Source: Diogma glabrata (Eukaryota; Arthropoda; Insecta; Diptera; Cylindrotomidae). From it: 64,000 nt of DNA. Position numbers and translations under genes: made by a program. A model generated the notes under the pieces. The model saw only the letters and a program-made list of their open reading frames with translations, was not told the DNA's origin and did no database searches. Positions 1 through 11,574 of this stretch are shown here, piece by piece; within the stretch, counting starts at the first letter, position 1; each line of letters begins with the position of its first letter. Location of the stretch: assembly GCA_963693315.1 (NCBI GenBank), contig CAVNZG010001082.1, positions 94,001-158,000 on the forward strand, given 5' to 3'.

Positions 1-646
1 CACTAGTAATATCTGGCATAGATGTGAGATAAAGGTCTAAGAGAAAACTTTTATCACCGCCATTACGAGGAGTGAAAGTTGGGCTTTTTACAATCTGCGT
101 CAGGTCGTGCGATGCAGCAAATATTTCTGCCTGCCTTCCATTGTTGTCGTCGGTCATTTTGGAAAATTCCAACCACGATTTGTTGTGGACGTTGAAGTCA
201 CCGGTAACGATAACCTCACAACTTTGAAATTGTGCTCTAATTTCGTCGACAACATTAGTCAAGTCATTAAAAAAATTGGGATTATGTTTGTTTGGGGACC
301 GGTATAGAGCTATTGTGAAAAAAGAAATTTCAGGTAGACAAACCTTTAATACTACTGTACTGTAGCCATCACCATGTACTTCATAATTTGGAAAGCGTTT
401 ATATGCAACACTCTCATGAATGTATGCACATACACCTTGATGGAGTTTAAAAGCTGATTCAAGCCTATATTTGGGATTTAGTGTTACGTCATAGGGATAG
501 TTTTCAGAAACTTGTGTTTCCGTAAGAAAAAGAATATGCGGTTGGTCGTGCTCGAGATGATGTTGCACGGCGTCCCGGTTGGCATTCAATCCACAAATAT
601 TTTGGATGTGTATTTTAAAAAGTTTTTTATCAAATGTGATAGTCAT
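1..646 (-). CDS. LINE AP-endonuclease domain, 5' part of ORF, open at left edge
   Basis: Reading leftward from the ATG at 646 there are 215 codons without a stop, and the frame leaves the window open. The product is the apurinic/apyrimidinic-type endonuclease that nicks target DNA for target-primed reverse transcription of non-LTR retrotransposons. Motifs in family order: an N-motif-like IQNICGLNANRD near residue 15, the acidic LFLTETQVS, TGDFNVHNKSW about residue 145, and SPTFTPRNGG...LLDLYLT near residue 190. The final SDH-type motif would lie beyond the window. The start follows a stop-rich leader. The motif order and spacing suit a Jockey-superfamily-like element. The open frame suggests a young copy, but the RT half is not visible here. 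Confidence 0.88.
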   Translation of the reverse strand, partial: MTITFDKKLFKIHIQNICGLNANRDAVQHHLEHDQPHILFLTETQVSENYPYDVTLNPKYRLESAFKLHQGVCAYIHESVAYKRFPNYEVHGDGYSTVVLKVCLPEISFFTIALYRSPNKHNPNFFNDLTNVVDEIRAQFQSCEVIVTGDFNVHNKSWLEFSKMTDDNNGRQAEIFAASHDLTQIVKSPTFTPRNGGDKSFLLDLYLTSMPDITS

Positions 647-1175
647 TTGATCTAAATATAATTTTTTTAAAAAATGGGTAACTAAACAATAAATCCTATC
701 ATATAATAAAATATGACATAGGCCAATATTTCATGATAGGATGTAAGAAATAATAAACAGGTGAAAACAAAGTTTTTAAAAAATTTGAAAGGTTACTAAA
801 ATATTTATCCATATTGTTCCCACGAGTTTAGACGCAATAAAGGTCACCAACAGGTCTTCGTCTATACCTGTTAGAAGTCTATATACAACTGGGGGCGACA
901 GGTGCCCAGAGGATGGTACTTTTGTGGTTTGACCCTGCAAGAGTCCTCTCTAGTGTGTACCCACCAGGGGGTGCTAATAAGGGAGCACCTTCCCGCGACC
1001 CGGGCGGCTAAGCCAAGGTCCCCGTTCCCGCTAGACATGACAACAGGTTTACGGTTTGTAATAGCAGGCTAGAGCCCACTATAGCTCAGGTACCTCGGGT
1101 TCGCCATGTCCCGTATCACGGTCTAATCAGACCAGTGATCCCTGAGGTGTGATAATAATGTGTGATAATAAACTA
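647..1175 (-). other. LINE 5' leader (untranslated region)
   Basis: This stretch lies upstream of the endonuclease ATG. It has a GC-rich block (about 840-1140) unlike the AT-rich surroundings. A roughly 65-bp block at 680-745 (ATGAAATATTGGCCTATGTC, then TTTATTGTTTAGTTA) recurs in several short elements in this window, for example at 11.75 and 44.2 kb. A 38-codon minus-strand frame beginning MDKYFSNLSN near 813 ends inside this block; it may be a short upstream ORF or chance. The leader stops where the microsatellite begins, so this looks like a near-full-length 5' end. Confidence 0.65.
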
Positions 1176-2445
1176 ATAAACTAATAAAATAATAAAATAA
1201 TAAAATAATAAAATAATAAAATAATAAAATAATAAAATAATAAAATAATAAAATAATAAAATAATAAAATAATAAAATAATAAAATAATAAAATAATAAA
1301 ATAATAAAATAATAAAATAATAAAATAATAAAATAATAAAATAATAAAATAATAAAATAATAAAATAATAAAATAATAAAATAATAAAATAATAAAATAA
1401 TAAAATAATAAAATAATAAAATAATAAAATAATAAAATAATAAAATAATAAAATAATAAAATAATAAAATAATAAAATAATAAAATAATAAAATAATAAA
1501 ATAATAAAATAATAAAATAATAAAATAATAAAATAACAAAATAATAAAATAATAAAATAATAAAATAATAAAATAATAAAATAATAAAATAATAAAATAA
1601 TAAAGTAATCAAACAATAAAATAACAAAATAATAAAATAATAAAGTAATAAAATAATAAAATAATAAAATAATAAAATAATAAAATAATAAAATAATAAA
1701 ATAATAAAATAATAAAATAATAAAATAATAAAATAATAAAATAATAAAATAATAAAATAATAAAATAATAAAATAATAAAATAATAAAATAATAAAATAA
1801 TAAAATAATAAAATAATAAAATAATAAAATAATAAAATAATAAAATAATAAAATAATAAAATAATAAAATAATAAAATAATAAAATAATAAAATAATAAA
1901 ATAATAAAATAATAAAATAATAAAATAATAAAATAATAAAATAATAAAATAATAAAATAATAAAATAATAAAATAATAAAATAATAAAATAATAAAATAA
2001 TAAAATAATAAAATAATAAAATAATAAAATAATAAAATAATAAAATAATAAAATAATAAAATAATAAAATAATAAAATAATAAAATAATAAAATAATAAA
2101 ATAATAAAATAATAAAATAATAAAATAATAAAATAATAAAATAATAAAATAATAAAATAATAAAATAATAAAATAATAAAATAATAAAATAATAAAATAA
2201 TAAAATAACAAAATAATAAAATAATAAAATAATAAAATAATAAAATAATAAAATAATAAAATAATAAAATAATAAAATAGTATATTATAAAATAATAAAA
2301 TAATAAAATAATAAAATAATGAAATAATAAAATAATAAAGTAATCAAACAATAAAATAACAAAATAATAAAATTATAAAATAACAAAATAATAAAATAAT
2401 AAAATAATAAAATAATAAAAAAATAAAATAATAATAAAGTTTAAT
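1176..2445. repeat. (AATAAAAT)n microsatellite, about 1.27 kb
   Basis: A nearly uninterrupted 8-bp unit (AATAAAAT) is repeated roughly 155 times with rare substitutions, clustered near 1605-1645, 2205, 2280 and 2335-2450. Because 8 is not a multiple of 3, each strand opens long repetitive frames (YYFIILLF on the minus strand); these are not genes. The tract lies between the 5' end of one LINE-family element and the 3' end of another. Confidence 0.97.
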
Positions 2446-2735
2446 TAAAATAATTTTAAGACGTTTTTTTAATAAAATATGTGTATAAGGCATTACAATA
2501 TGTGCAAGAACAACATATAAAAACCATTTAGGACCATGGTGCCACAACAACATGCGTTCTAAGGTGTTGATGGACGCATATTTTTATCTTTTTGTTGTTT
2601 TTATGATTTTGTTTAAAGAATGGATAACGAAACAATAAATCGTATATCACATATTAAAACAAAAGCCAATATTTCATGATAGGATGTCTGAAATAAAAAT
2701 AAAACATGTCAATAGCAAGAGCTGCAAATTAGCCA
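2446..2735 (-). mobile_element. Short LINE-derived element, copy 1
   Basis: Read on the minus strand it begins with a remnant of the family 5' end (TGCTATTGACATG), continues into the shared leader block (TCCTATCATGAAATATTGGC), then the 3'-end block (GCGTCCATCAACACCTTAGA, CGCATGTTGTTGTGG). It ends in a terminus like ACACATATTTTATTAAAA. There is no coding sequence between leader and tail. Its A/T-rich tail merges into the 8-bp microsatellite. Confidence 0.75.
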
Positions 2736-4165
2736 GGAGTTTCGTAGGTAGAAATTCCTAATACCTAGCTAGAAATACCTCACTAATTTCCACATAAATC
2801 AATTTGCTTAAAATTCAATCATCAAATGTCGTCTACCTTTGTTCTTTTCGGCAATGCAGAAAAGTTAAATCAAACACTACCCCACAACCTACATATTATA
2901 ATATATTCAAATACGAATATCTTTTATGTAAATCTAAATAAATCACTTTGTTGTTACATTTTAAATAGTTAATGTTAACTTAACAATCAAAACGTGATTG
3001 ATTAATGTAATTACGTATAAATGAAAGGAAAACACATAATAATGTTATTCTCGTGACTTATTATAATCGTTAATTTTAATTTAAATAAATAGGTATTGAA
3101 TTTTTAACAATCAAAAATGAATACAGGGGATTCGGTTATTCAATTAGAAATTTTGTGTATGTTTACAAGCTAAAATTTAATTAGAAACATGATGATATGT
3201 AATAATTATTACTTAGTTAGTTATTAAATTTAGGCGATGAATCAAATTTAAAATAATATTATAAATGTGTGATAAATATCACGATGTGAATGACGATAAA
3301 AATTACATTTTGATCTATTTTCTATTTCGAGCCTTTGTGGAAGTATGGAGTATGACTCTAGTCTATTTTTAGGCATTGCAACGGAGAAACCAAAAAAGTA
3401 AAACGTCTGTCAAGCAATCCGTTTTCACAAACTACCGAATTCTACCAGTTTAATTTATTTTTATTGTTATTACACTAAAGCACCAAAAAAATGATATGGG
3501 TCTTATAAAAAAGTCAGTCTACAAGACTGTATAATGGTAAGCATATGGAAACTTTAGACTAAGATTATCATTTCTGCTGTAAACCGTAGCACATGCATCA
3601 CTATCAGAAACTGAACAATTTATACAAATATTTGTTGCTTTTCAATTGAAAACTAGAGAGACTTTATCATTTAACATCATGAACATTTTAAAGATGTTAT
3701 TCAAGATCCATTCACAGTGTCTTATGAGTTCTTCTTCAGTTCCTGAAGATGCCATGTAGTTTGGGTGCATTGAAGCCAGAAGAAAGGATCTAGGTAGTAC
3801 ATATCCAGTAGAGTCACCTTGCATTTACCATTGAAAAATCCGGTGAGAAAATACTGAAAGTCCGGTGAAAAATACTGTGAATAATGTTTTCAGTTTGAAT
3901 AAACAGACATTTATCTGTCAATGTACTTTTTATCCACAAATTCATCTTTATTAAGGACTGAACCGAGAATAGGCTTGTCAAAAAGGTCAATTATGTTAAG
4001 GAAAACTTCTAGAAGTATTTTCAAGTCTGTTCACATTCAGGTTATTGCCAAAAAACTTAATGCGTATTTGAATTACTCAACAAAAAAACTAAAAAAAAAT
4101 GACTTCCATTTAGAGTTCACTCTTTTATAAACCGATTCTTTGGCATTGATTTCAATAGCTATTTA
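2736..4165. other. No recognisable gene
   Basis: AT-rich sequence with only short frames. The longest, 60 codons on the minus strand at 3642-3824, matches nothing I recognise. I see no terminal repeats. Confidence 0.5.
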
Positions 4166-4240
4166 AAATATGTGTCACAGCAGCACATATATACATTTTA
4201 AGACCTAGGTCACACAACTACATGCATTTTGTGGTATCTG
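4166..4240 (-). mobile_element. 3'-end scrap of the LINE-derived family
   Basis: About 75 bp match the family 3' block in minus orientation (AATATGTGTCACAGCAGCAC, then TTTTAAGACCTAGGTC). The scrap is truncated at both ends and diverged. Confidence 0.6.
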
Positions 4241-6129
4241 CGTTTGGTTTCAAGAGCCTATCTTCGGAAACAAAAGTGTTTGCCGACGTTTGCCTAAAAA
4301 ACGGAATACGTTCATTAATCCTAATTTATTCCAATTGATTGAATTGATTTCATTCTAAATAGTTTTAATACAGCTTTATTTGGGTTTAAATCATTCCAGA
4401 GGGAAATATTTTAGGAACGATTACAATAATTTTCAATCCCCAAATAGTTTGTAAGGCTTTCGAACATATAGATAGGTACATTACTACTCTTAAAAATTTA
4501 AAAATTTAAATAATTGAAAATTTAAATTATTATTACAACTAATAATGGAAATATTACAGGTTTCTGACCACTTTATAAACGAATTGAGTGAAGCATCCAA
4601 TATCGCATCCAAATTTCGAAAGCGGTGTTGCTGTATTGAAGTTGGATGATTGTTGGCGAGGTTCGTGGGTAAGTGACGCGAAACTTGTACGGTATGAATG
4701 CAAATTTTGGACATGATTGCGTTAAATTGAAGATAGAAAATCTGAATTCTTTTCAATATTGGACCTGAATTCTTTTCAATATTGGACTCCGCGGGGCGGA
4801 GAGGTTTTTTAGTTTGCTAGGAGCATACAGTTTTTGTTCGTAAATTAATTTTAATTACACTTTAGCAAAAGATGAATATATGTCTGGCAAGAAACTGATT
4901 AGTGTTTTGATGAAACTTGGTATTTGGTAATTTAATACATTTTTGAACAGTTTGTTATGCCCGCCAAACTACGTGATATTTAACAGGTAGCATTTTATAA
5001 GAAATCTACACCAACTCTAGAACAACAAGCTAATAGTAGAAACTAAATTCCTGTTCAACCACCAAACATTTCCATTTTCATGTATAATACGGCTACATTA
5101 CATTTTTTCATTAACATTGCTTATTACCAAACAATCAGTTTACATAATCTTCGGACTTCCTGTAAAAAAACATCAAAGGCATAATAGTTTTTTTATATGT
5201 TTGAATTCTCTCTAAAATATTTCGAATTTTAATTGTTTTATTTTTTCGCTTTGCTAAATAAAACGAAACGGAAGAGTCATGCGATCAACAAACAATTACT
5301 CTCCTTTTCTTGCTTTGTTTTAAATATTATAAATACTAAAAATATTTTGGTATTCAGTTGAGAAGCAATTTAAAATTTAAATTGAATATATTAAAACCAA
5401 GAGTTATGTTGAAATTAAAATGTAAAATTAAAATGTAATTAAGATTAAAATGTAAAATATTGGTTCTTGTGCTATTAATAATAATGAAAAAAAAAGAAAT
5501 TAAAAAGTAACCCAAGAAAAAAAAATGAATTATATGTTCGTGTCTGTTTTATATCTATAAATAAAATTTTGTAAAAGAATTGTCAATTATGATTTCAAAT
5601 GAAATCCTTGTCAGATGATAGTGTAAATGTCTAACAATAAATTCAATCTGTGATATTAAAAATAAAAGAATTGTGTTGTACAGAAATTTTTTTTATTTAT
5701 GTGTGATAATGCTTTCTGGTATAATGGAAACTGTGCAAGAATTTGTATTAATCTAATTTGCCGCAGAATGTATTGTGATCAATTACAATGGGGGTTCATT
5801 ATAAGAGAAAATAAATTGTGTTTGCATTTATATAAGTTGTGACGTACCAAAAAAAGGGGAAATAATGTCTTCCAATAGTCTAACTCGTAAATTAAAGAAA
5901 ATGAGAGTTTTACCAGAGGAAAAAGGAAATGTGAATCGCCTTATGTTGTATGATATGGTGGAGGACGTGTAATGCAGAGTGAATTGTGTATTAAATGGAA
6001 TAATGCGGTTCTGGATGTGTGTCCGACAAAATGATGTTGAAAAAGTAGCATTGTCTGACGAAGCAGATCAGCAGTTATAATAATGTAAGCTTATGTATCT
6101 TAATTTTTGTTAATTTACTATTGTTCTGT
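4241..6129. other. No recognisable gene
   Basis: AT-rich. Two small coding-like stretches appear at 5864-5971 (35 codons) and 5972-6035 (starting MQSELCIKWNNAV, faintly like the start of BTB-domain proteins). Both are too short to call. Confidence 0.45.
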
Positions 6130-6355
6130 TTCAATTGGTTTCGAAAAGTGTAAATATCTATGTGATCGGATTTATTGTTCAGTTAACAGTTCTTTTAAAA
6201 AGAAATAAAATAAAAAACAAACAAAAATGTTGCGTCTATCAACACCTCTGAACGTATATTGTGGTACCTAGGTGTTAGAGTTAGAAGGTTGTTTTATGTT
6301 GTTGTGACACACAGTTATTCCTATTATTCAACACATTTTATTAAAAAACAAAAAT
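6130..6355 (+). mobile_element. Short LINE-derived element, 5'-truncated copy
   Basis: Plus-strand copy retaining GGATTTATTGTTCAGTTAAC from the leader block, GCGTCTATCAACACCTCTGA from the junction, and the terminus CAACACATTTTATTAAAAAA. It is diverged around 6275-6300, and no coding part remains. Confidence 0.7.
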
Positions 6356-7590
6356 AACAGTCGGAGTAGCAATCGGTATAACACGATGTTTGAGGTATCT
6401 GAAGCTATGGGAGGCTATGGCCAATAAATCAATAAAATTATTAAACCAATAAAATGGCCAAACAAGAATCAATCTACCAATTCTTTTTGGCAAAACCCTA
6501 ACCAAACCGATTAACGTTTCAAATGATACAAATCTTCAAGTAATTTATGATCCATCAATGATTGCTTTTTGAGCAGGAGATAATATCCATACCGGAAGGG
6601 ATTTTTGTATGAAAACCTGCCGGCTCGTGTTCCACATAAACGGATTACACTGAATTTTCTAATGGGCTTATTACATCTGAATGTTAATATAAATTTACTT
6701 GTTGTAACTAAAAACTATAAGAACGGCTGCATTCACATGAACAATGACTGCATGTTTTGATTCTAATGGATGAAACTTTTTCAAAATTGTTGTTGTGAGA
6801 TTAAACGATTGTGCATAATCTACTAACTTTATCCTTTGGTTCAAAATCTTATAATTAGTACGAACCATTTATTTTAGTTTTACAACTTGTTCAAAAGAAA
6901 CTTGTTTATTTCCGTTAATAAAAATCAAGGGAGACGGAAGTTATTATTCTCCACCTACATAAATTAATTTTTTAACTTTTCGAAAGCTTTCTTTGAAAAT
7001 TATTACCACTTTGGTTTTACAATAATAAAAATAAAATAAAAAAAATCCTTTGTTCATAAAAATGTAGATTGTATTTTTCTTTGACAATAAAAATAAAAAT
7101 AAAAATTACATAATGGACATTAAAGTATATAATAAAAGAAGAGAAAAATCATTATTCGTCAAATTATAATAAAAAAAGCTCTATCGTTTAAGTAAAAAAC
7201 AAAGGATGCAATAAAAAAAAACTTTTTATTTACTAAAATAAAAATCAATAAATGTAAGCTAAAATAAGAAAAAATAAATAAATTAAGAAAGTTTTTTCCT
7301 ATTTTCATCGTAGAAAAAACATTTGTTATTATGTTAAACAATTTTCATTTTAACAAGAAAATTTTCTTTAAATATTCTTTTGTTTACTTTCATGTTTGTT
7401 ACCGTTTGTGTAATTTATTATGTGTATTTAAACATAAAAATGTCATAAACTTTATTAATATTTTCTCAGGTATGATTTTTTTTTTATATTTTGTTTTCTT
7501 TATTCCATAATTCAATTAACTCTGGCCTGTTTATGTATGCCAAAATTTAAGAATACTAATTTATTTTACTTATTTTACTTTTCGTTACAG
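6356..7590. other. No recognisable gene
   Basis: AT-rich, with A- and T-rich runs around 7020-7320. A polypyrimidine-AG acceptor-like sequence (TTTTCGTTACAG) ends at 7590, just upstream of the candidate exon. Confidence 0.45.
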
Positions 7591-7716
7591 ATCCCCGAAA
7601 CGATTTTATTCATCATATCATTTTTATCATCTCTTAGCTTAAGGTTATATTAAAATGTTATCACTACTTTACTGTAAATTTACTAGAAATGAATAAAATT
7701 TAAGTCTAAACAATAA

Positions 7717-7930
7717 ATGCCAGAAATGTTGCGTAGTTGTGGATGTATACGACGTAAACGTCGGAGTCCTAGTTTTGAAGATTCATCATCATGTCGATCG
7801 TCGGAAATCGAACGTGGTGGTGAAATAACACCAAATGGTGGAAGTTTTTTGAAATTATTTGGCACTCGAGGTTGGTGTCGAGAATGGAGAAAGGCTGGAC
7901 GAGGGCTCAGTATGACAAAAATCGAAAGAA
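7717..7930 (+). CDS. Candidate first coding exon of an unknown host gene
   Basis: An ATG directly preceded by an in-frame TAA opens a frame of about 71 codons beginning MPEMLRSCGC. It is basic and serine-rich, with KRRSPSFEDSSSCRSSE and GTRGWCREWRKAGRG. At 7930 it meets a near-consensus splice donor (GAA|GTAAGTAA), and an acceptor-like TTCGTTACAG ends at 7590, so an exon of 7591-7930 with a short 5' untranslated part fits. The stretch is clearly richer in G and C than its neighbours, and I see no transposon signature in it. I do not recognise the protein; the N-terminal cysteines could be lipidated, which is speculation. It could be a chance frame. The Gypsy remnant beginning near 8.5 kb would lie in its intron. 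Confidence 0.38.
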
Positions 7931-8495
7931 GTAAGTAATTTTTTAATTTTAACTTTTTCGTAGTATGTATTTCAAGAAATTGTATTTTTTAACATTAACG
8001 ATTGTGCTATGTAATCTACTCTCTAATTTTTTAAAGGATTTTAAATATAAATCGTCTAGACGATTTTAGAAATGGAATTTACGTTAGTTTTAAATAGGAT
8101 TTAGATGACAAAATTTATTTTCATATTGGTACCAAACCAAACAGAAGAACATTTTATTCAAAATCGGGATTAAATAGATAATCTTAAAAATTTATAATAG
8201 CATTGGTGAATTAAGTAGAAGAGAATAGATTTTATTATGGGATTTTCTTTCTGTAAGAATTTTAAAATATTTTCGTTTGTTGAACTAAGAAGTAATGAGA
8301 TTGGAATTATTCAAGAAATATTAATTCAGATTAGTTGGTTTTCTTTCTTTTGGTTTAGTATACACATAATCCTACTAGATTAGTTACTTTCTCCAAATGA
8401 CGAAATGATTGTTATAGTTTTGCTTTTAAACGAGTTAGCATAGGTTTTTATCTTTAGAATTTATGGGCTGGACAATACTTTTATTTTAATTTTTA
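7931..8495. other. No recognisable gene (possible intron start)
   Basis: AT-rich sequence following the GTAAGT donor. No motifs seen. Confidence 0.4.
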
Positions 8496-9391
8496 TATAT
8501 AGTAACAACACCCAGTGCTGACAACGATATTTTTTATAATGAAAATTTAAACGATAATATTTCTGGTCGTTTAGAAATTCCGGAAAATATACTAAAGACC
8601 GCACATCTTAATGATTTTGAAAAGATTCAATCATTAAAACATGTCGTAAATACAATGACTTATTTTTCCTAGATGGCGACAAAGTTTCAGTCGCATATAC
8701 AACACCTTATAAAATTAATACATTTTCAAATGCAAGTTCGATTTACATAAAACCTTATCGTCAAGCTCGATCCACCAAATATGAAATAAATCGTCAAGTC
8801 AATCATATGAAAATGGATGGAATTATTAAAGATTCTGAGTCACCTTGGAACTTTCCACTAGTATGCGTACCAAAAAATTCAACCAACAACAAAAGGATAT
8901 GGCGCATTGTCATTGAATATCGTCTTCTCAACGATATAACGATTTGAGATAGCTATCCGTTGCTTAACATCACAGATATTATTGAAAAACTGTGTAAAAG
9001 CAATAATTTTAGTATAATGGATTTAACCAATGGGTACTATTATCAGATACCACTTGATCTAATTGAATAACAAAAAACTGCAAAAAACAGAATCTGTACA
9101 CTTTAAATTTACACGAATAAGCATGGGGTTAAAAACGCTCCAAGTTCTTTCCAACTTTTTATGAACAACATTTTGTACGGATTAAAAAAAATTTAAAGGT
9201 TTCGTTTATTTGGATGACGTAGTCGTGTATGGTGAGGATCTTAATGGTCATAACTCGAAACTTATTGATATTTTTAATTGCTTCCGGGAATTTAATTAAA
9301 TAATTTTTAATATTTATATTGACAAATGCCATTTTCTAAGGCATGAAATAAATTTTATTGGGATATATCATTACACCTGAAGAAATTAAAC
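8496..9391 (+). pseudogene. Ty3/Gypsy pol remnant: reverse transcriptase
   Basis: Translating across frame changes gives a Ty3/Gypsy reverse transcriptase of the 412/mdg1-like type. Visible pieces: HLNDFEKIQSLKHVV then DGDKVS; PYRQARSTKYEINRQV; DGIIKDSESPWNFPLVCVPK; RIVIEYRLLNDITI; FSIMDLTNGYYYQIPLD; and the polymerase motif FVYLDDVVVYGED near 9205. Several stops and frameshifts break it (TAG near 8670, TGA near 8945, TAA near 9068 and 9297). It ends at ...PEEIKP, where a MITE interrupts it. The integrase half continues downstream. No LTR, gag or env was identified. It is non-functional. Confidence 0.88.
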
Positions 9392-9503
9392 CAGCAGCCA
9401 AATTCTGTAATTGTGAAGCGGTTAAGTGATAAGTTTTTTAATGAAAAGAAACGAAGAAATTTTTATCACTTCACCGCTTCACAGTTACAGAATTTGGCTG
9501 CTG
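9392..9503. mobile_element. MITE inserted in the Gypsy pol
   Basis: A 112-bp palindromic element with ends CAGCAGCCAAATTCTGTAA and TTACAGAATTTGGCTGCTG, and a further internal inverted stretch (GAAGCGG...CCGCTTC). A second copy lies at 37176-37284. It splits the pol frame between ...EEIKP and DPSKLE..., which shows it arrived after the Gypsy element. I could not define a target duplication. Confidence 0.85.
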
Positions 9504-10565
9504 ATCCATCAAAACTTGAAACTACAAAGCATTATCTAACGCCTCAAAATGTTAAAAATTTACAATCTCTGTTCCTGTAATTGTGAGATTAGCTACCTCT
9601 TCTTCCATTGATCAGCCCATTAGAAATTCACAAATTTCATCTAATTTGTGGAATGATAGTCTGATCACCGATTTTTGTCAAGAATAATACAATACATTTA
9701 AATAACACTGCGTGTTTTCTCGAAATGAAATTCCTGCGAAAGATAGATTTTTATTAGACTTTAGTCACTTAAACGATCAAACAAATACAGGAAATACTCA
9801 AAACAAATCTATAAATGATAGACTCAATGGTTCTCGTCATGAGGATAAAGAGTTAGATTTCAATAACATAAAAGTTTTAAGAACATTTGAAGATATAAAA
9901 ATTGTCATAAAAGAGTTTTATTATAGTCCACTAGGATGGTATCCAGAACTTTATAGAACACAGCAGGATTAAAAGTTATTATTATTTGAAAAATATGTTA
10001 GGCAGAATCCCAAATTATATAAACAAATTGTGATTGTTGTCAGAAAAATAAAACACACTTGGAAGGCAAACAACATCTAAAAATTACGTCAACCTCATCT
10101 AACGCATTTGAAAAAGTATTTCTGGACATAGTCGATCCATTATCTTGGACGTTTTCAAATAATAAATATATACTGACTATATATACAGTGCGAATTAACT
10201 AAATATTTCATAGCAGTATTAATTCAGAATCAGGACACAAAAACAGTAGCACAAGAATTAGTTACTAATTTAATTTGTATTTTTGGTTCACCTTCATCGA
10301 TTCTTACCGACCTAGGTGCAAATTTTATGAGCCAACTTTTTAAAAGAATTTGTAAGCTGTTCAAAATCATGAAAATAAATATAAGGGCGCGTATTATCCA
10401 AAAAGCAATGGAACTCTGGTGAAAGAATATTGCAGTCTCGTCACATATTTGCAACAATTTTCAGCGAAAAATTTACTTGAATCTTGGGACTTGTGGTTAC
10501 CATATGCGATATTTTCGTACAACACAACACCACACACTAATAGTAGACATAATAATAGTTTCAAA
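9504..10565 (+). pseudogene. Ty3/Gypsy pol remnant: RT/RNase H connection and integrase
   Basis: Continuation of the same pol. It shows DPSKLETTKHYLTPQNVKN after the MITE. An 86-codon frame at 9712-9972 ends in FYYSPLGWYPEL, corresponding to the region before the integrase zinc finger. Next come CDCCQKNKTH with FLDIVDPL near 10030-10140, then TVAQELVTNLICIFGSPS, ILTDLGANFMSQLFKR, AYYPKSNG and LESWDLWLPYAIFSYNT near 10250-10540. These are the H2C2 and DDE core landmarks of a retroviral-type integrase. The frame changes several times. RNase H is mostly missing, since RT tail and integrase lie closer than usual. Downstream LTR not found. Confidence 0.87.
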
Positions 10566-10789
10566 ATCAATGCTTTAATAGCAAAATGACAAATAATTAT
10601 TCAATATAAAAGTTTAATGTTGGTCAACATTATTTCAATCCGGGCAACATTTCAACAACTTTAGCAACAATTTTGACAAACAAATAATTTTAATTTTATC
10701 AAATGTTCGTTAGTATCTTTTTATTGACCATACAATAATAACACGCATCAATATTAGTATAATAACTAAATTTTATGTTATTGGGGCGC
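10566..10789. other. Gypsy flank, unassigned
   Basis: No motif seen between the last integrase-like residues and the inverted terminus at 10790. Confidence 0.4.
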
Positions 10790-10825
10790 CACAATGGTTC
10801 AAAACGCATTAAAACACGCGCATAA

Positions 10826-11371
10826 GTGAAAAAAAAAATTTTTTTGTTTTCTCATAACTGACTATTAGTTTTGTTTTCTAACATATTAAGGATGTCAAAA
10901 AACAGTTTTACCAACAAAAAAAAATTAAATACATCACTATTATGAACGTAAATTAAAAGAAAAAATAATTGTTAATTATTGCATATATTTTTAATTATTT
11001 TTATTGAAAGTTTATGTCAGCAGTACCATAAGCACACATACATGAGACTTTATATTACTCTTTAAAAATGTTTATGCACATTACTAGAACCTTTTAAAGT
11101 CACAAATTCATGTATATAGTTTGTATGTATATATATATGTTAAATTTAAATCATGATACTTATTTCCTTTAATATGATTGCTCGCCTAATTTTCAAACAT
11201 CAAGCACTTGAAGGGCTTACTCTGGCTTACGACCAAATTTTTTGGATATCTACTAGTGATGTATGTACTAAGCGAGGCACTTAAATTCATCTGCCGTCCT
11301 TAAATCCTGCCGTCATCTGCCGTCCGTTATTCAAAACCGTCCTTAAATCGTTATTTTTTTTTTCTTTTCTT
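10826..11371. other. Left internal part of the composite element
   Basis: Unpaired AT-rich sequence with a short TA run at 11130-11142. Small direct repeats of CTGCCGTC and CCGTCCTTAAATC occur at 11290-11350. No gene seen. Confidence 0.4.
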
Positions 11372-11574
11372 TGACGTAAATGTGACATGGAAATTTTTAA
11401 ATTTGTTATAGTTTTTGAAATATTTTTAGAATTTTGAAAAAAGTTTGTATATTTGATTTTGTAGAATTCTTGGAATATTTTTAGAATTTGGAAAAAGTTT
11501 TAATTTTTGATTTTATTTTAATTTTTGGAATATTTTTGGAATTAAGAAAAAAGATTCAATTTTTGATATTTTTT

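Noticed and set aside
1123..2351. Long minus-strand frames of YYFIILLF repeats (up to 392 codons)
   Set aside because: Translations of the 8-bp microsatellite; open in several frames only because the unit lacks stops.
5864..6035. Short coding-like pieces (35 codons, then MQSELCIKWNNAV...)
   Set aside because: The BTB-like resemblance covers only a few residues and stops follow; insufficient support.
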